Shown in pieces: positions 34,201 through 42,800 of a stretch of DNA of 64,000 bases (positions are counted from its first letter, which is position 1; each line of letters opens with the position of its first letter). Under the pieces are notes generated by a model, which was not told the DNA's origin, did not search any database, and worked only from the letters and a program-made list of their open reading frames with translations. This stretch comes from Edaphochlamys debaryana (taxonomy: Eukaryota; Chlorophyta; Chlorophyceae; Chlamydomonadales), in assembly GCA_016858145.1 (NCBI GenBank), contig JAEHOE010000150.1, positions 62,001 to 126,000 on the forward strand, given 5' to 3'. The translations under genes and the position numbers were made by a program.

Positions 34201-36837
34201 CGGCAGCTTTGAGGTTTCCAAGCTGCGAGGGGGCGCGTGGGGGCGTGGGGGAAGCCCGGGTGGGGCGGGTACAGTAGGTACAGGCAGGGAGAAGGGCGGC
34301 CAGGCGCGCGCTTGACAGGCGTGCGCTTGACAGCGCTTGTTGGCGAACGAATGAACGAGGCTCACAAAGTTGCATTCGATGTCGTAACCATATACATCTT
34401 GTTTCTCGAGGAAGATGTACCCTGGGACTTGAGCACAGCCTGTGGGAGGAAGGGCCCGCCGGGCCGGGAGGGAGCACTGGATGGGACCGCTGGGAGCACA
34501 ATCAAGCAGGTCGAGCCACATACCCGCGCCCTGCCCACCTAGCCCACCCTGCCCGCCGTTTCAATGGTAACCATGCATAGCTCATCAGAGAAACATAGCA
34601 AACCCCGTAGATAGCTTGGGAGTCAGCGTAGTCAGCGTGTCAAGTTCAAAGCTGAGGTTAAGCCGCCCGCCCAATCTATCATGAGAGACACGGGCTAGCC
34701 CACCTCCCTGGGGACCCAAGTCCATCCAGCCAGACGACCCTTGGTCTAAATATACTCACCCGGCAACCCCTTGTCTCCTGAGTAACCCCCGCCCCCATGC
34801 ATGGATCCGATCCCCACCGCGGTTCTGGATCGAGAATGTCTGGGCGGCGCGGAGCACGAGCCCAATCATCCCGATCATCCCTTGGCCGGGACCGCCAGTC
34901 GTTCGCTTTATCTACTCGCTCGCGTACTCCACCGACCTGTGCTGCTGTGCAACCACGTCCCCATGCACGGGTCCGTCATGACACTGTCCGACGCATCCTC
35001 TGCAAGGCTTGCGTCCGACATGGTTTTGAGACAGTAGCGGAGTTTCCCGTCCAGGTAGTGCCAGTTGAAGGACGCGCAGCCGGCCGTGGAGTCGCAGAGG
35101 GTGGCCAGCTCGGGCACGGATTGTACTCCTGTACCGTCCGTGGCCACCTGATGAAGGGTACGTGGGAAAGAGCGTCCATAGGCAACGTCGTCAATAGTCA
35201 ACTATTCTGCCTGCCCAAGCCAAGTAAGTGAAGGATTCCGCAAGCTCACGTAGGTGCACTGGATGTCGAAACCAATGATGTCCATCTGTTGAATAAAGAC
35301 GTAGCCTTCAGCAGAGGCACAGCCTGTGGAAAATGTGGATAAGGGGGCCTTACTTCATGACTGTAGCTCCCCGGAACGTAGTGTAGATTACCCCGTCGGC
35401 CCCAGCGTCATCCGACCCGCCGCATATGGATTTGCGTTTTTCGACGGTAGGAGTTCAGAGGACGTCGTTGTGTACACGATATCGACTCTTAGAGGGTCCA
35501 ACGATTGCGGGCGCGCGTTCTCGGCAGACGGCGAGCATTCACACACACACACACACAGCCCTTCATTCACACACAGCCCCTGCTGAGCCCCCCGCCCTCC
35601 TCCTGGCACGAACAATGCTGGACAAGGCCCCTCGGCACCCATCGTGACGTGGGCTCCCAAGCCGCCCGGGGGCACTGCGGTATGGGACTGGGCTGGACAA
35701 CGCCCCTCGGCACCCATCGCAACGTGGGCTCCCAAGCCGCCCGGGGGCACCGCGGTGAGGGACTGGGCTGGACAACGCCCCTCGGCACCCATCGCGACGT
35801 GGGCTCCCAAGCCGCCCGGGGGCACCGCGGAACGGGACTGGGCTGGACAAGGCACCTCGGCACCCATCGCGACGTGGGCTCCCAAGCTGCTCGGGGGCAC
35901 CGCGGTGAGGGACTGGGCTGGACAAGGCCCCTCGGCACCCATCGCGACGTGGGCTCCCAAGCCGCCCGGGGGCACCGCCATCCAGGGCCGAGTTGGTGGG
36001 CCGACCAAGGGCAAGGGGCTCGGCGGGGTCGCACCAGCCCGCCCTCCAAGGGGGTAGACCTCGTCGCAGTACAGCACGGCTGATCACTACTCTCGGCCGC
36101 CTGCACTCCCCTCTGGGTTCCCTTGCCCGACGACAAGTCGCGATGTGTGTCTAACGCAACTACTGGCCGCCGCGGCCTTGGGGCCCTGGGACGAGCGACG
36201 CCTGGCGGTCCGGGTGGATGCGCACAACGCCCAGCCCCAACAGTCTGTGCAACCACTCCTTTTTTTCCAGCAAATGAACCTCAGAATTGGGACCGGCTCA
36301 TTCACGCAGTATCAAAGACACGCACGTGAACCCCACATGCGTGTCAACCCCGGTGATGAAACCATTCGTTCGTTCCACAACTGATAAGCGTCTTGTATAT
36401 CAATTTATACAAGCTATTTAGCTTCAACTTGACGACGAATGTGACAACGGCGGGCGAAATGCATGCGGCCGAACAGGGCTTTTGTATGGGGTTTATGCAG
36501 TGTGTGACCAAGCCAATACGTTTGCAAGGATATCCTGCTTTGTACCTAAAGATTGAGACGAGTAAACGGTGGTCGGCTCGCAATTTCGGCATTCCGAGCC
36601 AGGACTCAGAACTATTTCCCCAGCGGCTCATTCAGCTACTTTCAAGCCAGTTTGTGTTGAATGCAATCAAAGCCACATGTGAAGCACAGTTCGCTGTTTG
36701 CGGTTCCACTTTTCGAGCAATTGCACACACGGACCTGCCTCGCACTTACCGTCTTGTGAGTGGACCATGCAGGACATGTAGGTGATTACCAGGGCTGCCA
36801 GCAGCCGCCCGTCACTCGCACCAGCAGTCCGCCGCAT
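22831..36837 (-). CDS. Mosaic surface protein: signal peptide, 3x[PAN-PAN-SUEL lectin], Pro stalk, P domain, multi-pass membrane region
   Basis: Predicted exons: 36837-36750, 35323-35250, 35147-34937, 34439-34366, 34222-34042, 33603-33358, 33262-33051, 32948-32738, 32240-32167, 31916-31736, 31552-31307, 31211-31000, 30897-30687, 30189-30116, 29865-29685, 29502-29257, 29161-27418, 27251-26854, 26713-25418, 25280-24999, 24880-24605, 24512-23979, 23881-23717, 23541-23494, 23378-23154, 22992-22831. All junctions agree in phase; the sum is 7,852 nt, one more than 2,617 codons, because of one extra G in a G-run near 28,617. Residues 1-28 look like a signal peptide (core LLAALVITYMSCMVHS). Then follow three PAN-PAN-lectin modules (about 30-930), a Pro-rich stalk (to about 1315), a P domain (about 1317-1488), 5-7 hydrophobic segments (about 1530-1890) and a long C-terminal region. 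The protein is probably an integral membrane glycan-binding protein. Whether transcription covers all exons as one mRNA is inferred. Confidence 0.72.
25418..27251 (-). other. Multi-pass membrane region of the mosaic protein (exons 18-19)
   Basis: Hydrophobic segments include AWWAFLAALLVGVFWTDALV, IWIWAFVLLTSLDLVSDVLY, TACCVFVLVQLLPFLAMEAA, FVPIVLGAAVIALLPVALAL followed by a further stretch, LQLLMWEVALESCPQLAVQT and AVVSITVSAIMVALLLATAA. DLVSDVLY and ESCPQL resemble motifs of XK-related membrane proteins (scramblase family). That link is tentative. A Pro-rich cytosolic-looking segment follows. Confidence 0.6.
27418..27930 (-). other. P/Homo B (proprotein convertase P) domain
   Basis: Part of predicted exon 17. 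It shows the family's beta-sandwich landmarks: AGDLTIVFIPPPG (like DLxxxLxSPxGT), AINRGG, the VFDDTAG turn, and the ending WGNWTLQVFDTNPQGLQGSV then RSWGTALTG, which matches the W-x-L-x-V-x-D...G-x-L-x-x-W hallmark. P domains usually sit C-terminal to a subtilisin-type protease. No protease domain is visible here. Confidence 0.85.
28430..29105 (-). repeat. Pro-rich stalk coding repeats, 54-bp period
   Basis: CACTCCGGGTGGGGGTGGGC recurs at 28,511, 28,565, 28,620, 28,674, 28,728 and, with one change, 28,782. Steps are 54 bp (18 codons) except one of 55. More diverged units follow up to about 29,050. On the minus strand each unit encodes PPPPQQPPPPKSPPPPGV. Hydroxyproline-rich stalks of this type are common in volvocine extracellular proteins. 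Confidence 0.85.
28612..28619 (-). other. Single-base frameshift in a G homopolymer of the Pro stalk
   Basis: The spacer GCGGGGGCACTCC in all neighbouring units has five G; here there are six (GCGGGGGGCACTCC). The Pro-rich frame that continues from the lectin exon is lost at this point and resumes one base over, in the frame that leads into the P domain. It is the only discrepancy in the 26-exon model. Confidence 0.8.
29112..35323 (-). repeat. Three tandem PAN-PAN-SUEL lectin gene modules of about 2.05-2.2 kb
   Basis: Each module has five or six exons of fixed size: PAN-A (74 or fused, then 211 nt), PAN-B (74 and 181 nt) and lectin (246 nt, then a second exon). The PAN halves show the Cys-rich pattern (CASAEGYVF...QCTY, then LC...GC.SFN...YCLK...PC). 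The lectin halves show the SUEL signature: CERWTVLGVLVYAG, WWGRTGY, CNGQETCAF, GDPCANTMKYLRVSYYC. The second lectin exon continues through a short Pro linker (APPSPPSPPASPPELYPPP) directly into the next PAN-A. Introns between domains are phase 1, which allows whole-module duplication without frame damage. Confidence 0.85.
33674..33929. mobile_element. hAT-like MITE (240 bp) in a lectin-gene intron
   Basis: The element spans 33,682-33,921, bounded by inverted repeats CAGTGTTGCTATCT and AGATAGCAACACTG. It is flanked by GCATCCAA (33,674-33,681) and GCATCCAG (33,922-33,929), an 8-bp target duplication with one mismatch. The paralogous introns near 29,575 and 31,625 read GTGCATCCAGCC without the insert, giving the empty site. 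Eight-bp duplication and CAGTGTTG ends are typical of hAT elements. It is too short to encode a transposase. The interior contains inverted AGTCGGCTGG/CCAGCCGACT motifs. Confidence 0.88.
35324..36749 (-). other. Predicted intron 1 of the mosaic gene
   Basis: Donor GACG|GTAAGT after the signal-peptide exon and acceptor TTTTCCACAG|GC before PAN-A join in phase (1+2 nt, giving Gly). The interval holds a (CA)n run at about 35,540-35,557, a 75-bp minisatellite and an A/T-richer stretch at 36,360-36,750. An additional exon inside it cannot be excluded. Confidence 0.55.
35615..35995. repeat. 75-bp minisatellite, about five copies
   Basis: Landmark GACGTGGGCTCCCAAGC recurs at 35,646, 35,721, 35,796, 35,871 and 35,946, exactly 75 bp apart. 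The period is a multiple of three, so frames stay open on both strands, but no family-like protein results. Confidence 0.85.
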
Positions 36838-37101
36838 GTTGAGGCGTTCCCGATATTCCCGAGGGCGCCTTCTCTGCCGCCTCTGACCCCACAGCCCACT
36901 GTCAGACGCCAAGGCTATAAATACCTGCTTATCTTTTTTAGCTAGTGCGTAAAATGCAAACCATGTCAGGTTGTTGGTTGTAAGTCGGAGCGAGGCGGCG
37001 GCCTTTCCTGAAGCGATTCATAGCAAACGCCAATCGTTTCGTGTCATAATAAGTTGAATTTTAGTGTATGCCGAAAGCCGAGCGCGACCCGGTTCATGGC
37101 C
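36838..37101. other. 5' flank of the mosaic gene
   Basis: Contains the possible TATA element; otherwise nothing recognised. Confidence 0.4.
36913..36925 (-). promoter_or_regulatory. Possible TATA element upstream of the mosaic gene
   Basis: The minus strand reads GGTATTTATAGCC about 80 bp before the chosen ATG (36,837). The canonical orientation, TATAAATA, is on the plus strand, so the assignment is weak. An upstream in-frame ATG at 36,912 abuts this element and would probably be untranscribed, which is why the start at 36,837 was preferred. Confidence 0.3.
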
Positions 37102-38110
37102 TCATCTCCGTCCCCGCCCGCCGCGTATCCCGCGGGATACGGCCGGCCGGCCGCGGCCGGTGCGTGCGTGGGGCGGGCGTGCCACGCCATGCCTCCCAGT
37201 TGTGCTCGAGTGGTTGTGGTGGCTGAAAAGAGCTGACCGGTCACCAGTACGCAACCGAATGCAACCTGCTTTCTGGCACCTACCCCACAACCCTTTGCAA
37301 GGGGAGCCTTCGTTGGTGGCACTTTGCAGGTTAACCCGCCGCCTGGGTCTGCCCCCGGGCCCCCAGCCGCCAGGATGGACAAGCAACAAGCCGACCAACC
37401 CCAAGGGGGCATATATACCGGCTGGGCGACCATGGTGACGTCGATCGCCGCCCGCTGCCTGGCGTGCCTTCCGCGCTCCTGGCCGCCGTGGGGCAGCGGG
37501 CTTGACCGCTGCCTGAGTGGGCGGGGCCTTACGTACCGGCGCCGCCACTGCCGGCCCAGCGGCGGCGGCCGGGGGCTTGGCGGCACCGCGTGGCGCCCGA
37601 GGCCTGGGGACTGGCGGGGCGGGCGAGGCTGCGGCGGGCGCGGGCGGGCTGGGGGCTGCCCTGCGCACGTCGGGCTCCGGTGACGGGCAGGCGTGCGTCA
37701 TAGACCCGGACCCGCACCGTGTGCGCCAAGGGCAGCGTCGGCAGGGTGAAGGCCCGGGGCAGACGGCTGAGGGCCAGGTCTGCCCCAGAGCCCCCCACCC
37801 TGAGGCAGGCCTTGACCCACCCGCTGCTCGGCACGCCCCCCCGCCCTCCAGCCCACGGGCTCAGCCCCTCTTGCACCACACGCACCTGCCCTGGCCCCGG
37901 CTCAGCGTCCACCACCACGTACCCAGCCGCGGACAGCACTGCCTTCGTGACCCCACGGAACGCGAGGTGGCAGGGCATGTTGAGGAGGGCCAGGTCCACG
38001 TGGTACGGCGTGGGCAGCCCAACCAGCGAGCCCACTGACACGGTCAGGGGCAGGAGGCCGAAGACCTCGTCGACGAGCGCAAAGCCCTGCAGAATCCAGG
38101 CTCCGCCTCC
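37102..38110 (-). mobile_element. Retroelement ORF1 (gag-like) remnant
   Basis: A minus-strand frame reads GFALVDEVFGLLPLTVSVGS then LVGLPTPYHVDLALLNMPCH and AFRGVTKAVLSAAGYVVV, followed by LSRLPRAFTLP and VRVRVYDA. This resembles the N-terminal nucleic-acid-binding ORF1 found in volvocine non-LTR retrotransposons. Near 37,690 the frame shifts into an Ala/Pro-rich basic tail (37,701-37,400). The frame shift and the absence of a following reverse transcriptase indicate a dead fragment. Confidence 0.45.
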
Positions 38111-38465
38111 AACTCACCCCCGCGGGCCCGGGCAGGCTGACAGGTGCAGTTGGCCGTTGGGGCGGCCCACACAGCGCTGACCCCGCGTGACGAACATGCG
38201 CTCCGCCGACTCAGGGCACCCGAGCACTCCGCGCTGTAGGACCGCAAACGTACGCAGGACCGAAGCGGCCAAGTAAAGCCTCAGGCAGGGGGTGCTGACT
38301 TGGTTTCGTGCCAGTCCTCGGTGGTTACAATGAGGGACCCCAGCGGGGTACACGGCAGCTGAACGCCGTGGCTTGACAGCCAACCTCACGGGCTTACCCC
38401 CTGCAAGCCAGCACGCCGCCCCCTAGCTTGAATGGCAGGGCCCCTACCCGGGCTCCAGAAGAGAT

Positions 38466-38873
38466 CTAGTGAAGACCATCCATCACCTCAACGTGGGGCA
38501 TGTAACGCACATCTCCCTCCTCAGTCACGGCCAAAAAGGGGTGGTCCTCAGGCACCGTGTCCCAATCTGCCGGGGCTGACCCCACCCCGGCAAAGCACTG
38601 AAGGCGCGCTTCAAGCTCTCCCCTCGCCAGCGCCCTTGCCTGCATGATCAGACCCTGTGCACCCCGATGCGCGTACTTGTAGCGTCGTGCTTGCTCCATG
38701 GCCCCAACGGCGGCCAAGCACACCACATCCCAAACTTGCTGCTGAATGCCCGCGGGGGCCTGCACCAACCAAACCTCATGCCTCTTGACTGCCCGACCAA
38801 TCGCATCGCTCAATCTTGTGCGCACTGCCATCGTTGCCGCACACGACCAGAAATCGTGCCAGGACGCCCCCAC
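38466..38873 (-). mobile_element. Retroelement ORF fragment (C-terminal polyprotein-like)
   Basis: An open minus-strand frame of 135 codons contains MAVRTRLSDAIGRAVKRHEV, WDVVCLAAVGAMEQARRYKY and LQCFAGVGSAPADWDTVPED. It reads like the C-terminal part of algal LINE polyproteins. Its order relative to the ORF1-like piece is reversed from an intact element, so they come from different insertions or a rearranged one. No catalytic motif is visible. Confidence 0.4.
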
Positions 38874-39878
38874 CCACGCCCATCAGCCTGTGTAACTGTC
38901 TCGCAGCGGGCCCTGGCGTGGTCACCGTGCGTGGGTTTCGGTGGTGCATGAGCGGTATCATTGCGGTACCATGACGGCCTAACCTTGCGGCAGCTACGTC
39001 CTGCGCACACAGCCAGGGTTAATAGTAGAGCGGAAGCGCGTTGCACTTTGGGCGCCTGGTGGGACAGCATCTGTGGACCGGCATAGATGTTCGCACCTAG
39101 AGGACGTGTGGGAAGTTGCGTACTTGGTTTGGGAGTGACAGGACCGGGCGGCCGAAGCCTCGAGGCGGGGCGTGCTGACTAAGACCAGGACGCCCTCACC
39201 CACGCTCCCACCACGGACGTGGAACCCAAGCACGTGGCGCGGTACAGTGCGGCGGTGTGCCGCCGCCCGGTGAAGCCAGCGTAAAGGTTGAGCGGAAACT
39301 TGCCGGATGGGGCCAGACGGGATGCCAGCCGTGGAGGCGCGCGGATGTTCGCACCTGAATCGGCGCGTGGTTATGCTCGGTTTCTTCGCAGTCTCCCGCA
39401 GATGCAGGCCCCGCAGGCCCGCAACCCCCAGGTCCTATAGGACATGAGTACAACCAACACGCCGTTGGTCAACCATTGCCTGCCAGCGCTTGAGGGCGAA
39501 GCGACCTTGATGACTCGAGCCGAGTGAGGTTTCCGCCCCCATAAAGCCGCGTAAAGCCATATGTAGGCTACAGTATGACGTGGAAGTTGAAGAGAGTGGT
39601 GTCGCTGCTGCCCCTGCAACCTGGGCATGCAGACAGAGCTCACCAAGCGACTACAGACGGCCAGCTCCCGATCTCAGCAGCGAGCTTTAGGTGAGAGCTC
39701 CAGCGGGCGATGGCTGCGCGGCCATGGGCCCACGCCGTGATGTCAATGTTGGCCCGCTGTCAACGGCCGTTCACGCGTGCGCCCTCCACATCGACATGCT
39801 TGACTGTCCCAGTCCATGAAGTCTTGGCCATTCTCGGCTCCCACGCTGCCTGTGCCCATCCCGCCCGACCCTCCTCAG
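38874..39878. other. Intergenic region with a weak internal duplication
   Basis: Two diverged segments near 39,025-39,105 and 39,285-39,360 share AGCGGAA and GATGTTCGCACCT motifs about 260 bp apart. No gene was recognised. It should hold the promoter and any 5' exons of the next plus-strand gene. Confidence 0.4.
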
Positions 39879-42800
39879 CCATCCACGCCCGGGCCCCGCC
39901 AAGTCCGCGGCCGACCGCTCGCAAAGCGGCAGCGCGTACGTCCCTTCCACCGGTTCCCTAGAGGGCCTCGACTCCCTCGTTGAAGACGGCAGCCGCTGCC
40001 GCCGCTTCGCATCCTTCCATTGCTCCAACCGGCCACGCCTGGCGCTCTCCTTTGGCCAGCCCCCCGCCGAGCACGATGCTAGCCCCCACGCTCCGAGCCT
40101 CCACAGCAGCCCCTCCCTCGCCGCCGTAGCTTCTGCCGCTGCGGCCTTCAGCAATGGCTGCTCAAGCCAGCACTCCGGGCTGCTGCCATGTCGCGCGCGG
40201 TCCGAGGTGTCCGGCCGTTTCGGGTCCGGGCCCGCCAGCGTCACCTCCCACCCTCCTCCAGGGCAGCACTCATCCAGGCCCCCCTCCCTCTCCCTACCGT
40301 GGATTGAGGGCAACAGCAAGTCCAGTAACCTCCGGTCCTCCAGCATGACGGGGCTCACGAGCTCGGGCGTGGCGGCCTTTGTGGCTGCCGCCGCGGCGGA
40401 CGACGGCGGGGAGGCGGCCGACGGCAGCGGCGCCGCCAGCCCGCACCAGCCCTACACGCCCGGCTCCTCCTCCGCCGCCGCCGCGGCCCTCATGCGCGCC
40501 CGCGCCCGCCGCGGCTCCCTGCCCCTCACCTACATGTCCAGCGGCGGGGCCGGGGGCAGCATTGGCGGGGCCGGTACTGGCGGTACAGGTTCCGGTACCG
40601 GCGGTACAGGTTCCGGTACCGGCGAGGAGCCGGACTCGCCCGGACTGCGTCCGGTCCCTCGGACCATGTCCGGAGTGGCCCTGGTCCGACTGGCGCTCAG
40701 CACGTGCGATGTGGCGGAGCAGGAGCTGATGGGGGGGGAGGGCGCACTGGGGCGAAGCCGCTGCAGCAGCCGGGCGGGCAGCATGGTGGGCATGATCCTG
40801 CCGCCCATCGGCCCGGGCGAGGCCCAGCCGGGTCCTGGGCCTGGGCCCGGGCTGGGGCCCGCGGGGGCCTCGGGATCGGGCGCGGCGCCGTCACCGGCGG
40901 AGGCCGCCCGGCAGCGGCGCACGGCGCGGCGGACGGTGTCGTTCGTGGGTCACGACGAAAGCGACGAGGAGGGCGGGGTGGGTGCCGGCGGAGGCTGCAA
41001 CCCGCCCTCGGCCCCGCCTTCGGCGGTGTCAGACGGCGCGGCCTGGGGCGAGTCACAGGCCGCGGCGTCGGGCCCAGGCCGGGCCCGGCCGGGCCCAGCC
41101 GGCGGCACCCTGTGGGACCGGCTCCGGGGCGGCGGCATGGGCCTCGGCCGGCCCCAGTCCCCACGTGCCGCGTCCACCGGCAGCGGCGTCGGTATGGAAG
41201 GCCCCGTGAACAGCACCGACGGCGGCGGCGGCGGTGGCGGCGGCGGCAGCAACGGTGGCAGCGGGTCGCCGTCGCCCGCCGCCGCCGGCCTGGCCCTGCA
41301 TGCTCTTGGCGCCATGCAGGAGGGCGACCCCTTCTCCCTGGTGGCGGCGGTGCGGCAGCGGCAGCGGCGGGAGACGTCGGCCCGCGCTCGGGGCCCCTCT
41401 ATGGACGCGTCTCAGCACGGGGCGCAGGCCGGGTGGCAGGAGGAGGAGGCGGATGCGGAGAGGCTGGCGGCGGCGCAGGCGATCCTGGCGGATTACGTGC
41501 CACATCGTGCGGGAGCCGCAGCCGCCGCCCGTGCCATCAGCACTGGGGCCAGCGGGGGCGGGGGGCCCGGGGGCTCGCCTCTGCAGCGCGCCCCAAGCCT
41601 GCACCGGGCGCCCAGTCTCGGCGCCCCCAGCGCAAGGCGAGAGCTCAGCTTCACCGGCCAAGCGCTCAACCGCCAACCGTCAACCGCCGCCGCCAACGCC
41701 CTCGGCGGCGTGAGCTTCAGCCGCCGTACGTCGAGCGGTCTCGCTGCCCACGTGTTGACTGCTGACGGCGGCGCCGCGCCCATCGGTGTCGTACCCGTGG
41801 ACGAGTCAGACAGTACGACGGCGCGGGTGGCGGCGCTGGCGGCGCGGTACGGCGGTGCGCCGGCCCCGGACGAGGTGGCGGGCGATGCGGGGCCGGAGCG
41901 GAGCGGTCTGATGCGTCAGAAGAGCCGCAAGCTGCAGGAGGTGGGGCAGAAGGAGGGGGGGAAAGGGAGGTGACGAAGGAGGGGGTTTTAGCCTTTCGGG
42001 GTTGGAGCGGTCGTCGAAAAACTGCCAGTCCTTTGGGAACCGGGTGACGGCGGGTTTAGCGTTGGGCACCGTGTCCGTGTGTGCCACCCCTCCCCGCTGT
42101 CCTAACCCCTTCTCCCTCCCTCCCTCCCCCTTCTCCCCCCCCCCCCCAGGCCCTGGTCCAGGCCAACCCCGCGGCCTTCACGGAGGCGGCGGCGGAGGCG
42201 GCGGAGGCGGAGTACCGGGCGCTGTCGGAGCGGGCCGTCAGCAGGTGGGGTGGAGGGGTGGGGGTCGGGGTGGGCTGGGAAGGTTGGAAGGGGGCTCACA
42301 GCCATAAGGGCGCCCCGTGCCCTTAGCGCCCCATCCGCACTTCCCTCGTGCGCTCTCTCCCCCGCGCCCCGGCTGAGTTTCTGCTCGGACCCCCCCCCCC
42401 CCCTCCCCCCCCGGGCCTCGCCCGTACCGTTGCCCCCGTCCCCCAGGCTTAAGGCCCTCGAGGAGGACCCCACCAGCGGGGAGGGCGTTGTACGGCAGCT
42501 GGACGAGGCAGTACAGGTGCGGGTGTACCGCGCGGTGTCCAGAGCGACCGACTCACCGTTGCTGAACCCGCTCTCCCTCTCCCCACCCACCGCCTACCCA
42601 CCCACCCACCCTGTCTCGCCCCCGCTGACCGCCCCTGCCCCCTCTGCTGACCCTTGCCGCACCCCCTTGACTCCGAACCCCCGTCCCACCCCCACCACCC
42701 CTCCAGGCCCTCCGAGCCCAGCGGCCCTACTTCCTGCCCCCCGTGGTGGCGAGGGAGAAGGTGGAGCGGGGCTACGTGGAGCAGGTGGGGGTGGGGGAGG

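Noticed and set aside
35388..36256. Minus-strand repeat-encoded frames (25-residue period) as an extra exon of the mosaic gene
   Set aside because: Open in several frames on both strands. The direct junction from the signal-peptide exon to PAN-A already fits in phase, and no splice sites bracket the repeat convincingly.
36914..36924. TATAAATA on the plus strand as promoter of a plus-strand gene
   Set aside because: No plus-strand gene follows within a reasonable distance; the 130-codon plus-strand frame nearby lies upstream of it and overlaps exon 1 of the mosaic gene.
40704..41765. Arg-rich plus-strand open frame of 353 codons
   Set aside because: Alternative frame of the first exon of the unknown gene; composition is typical of a GC-rich shadow frame.
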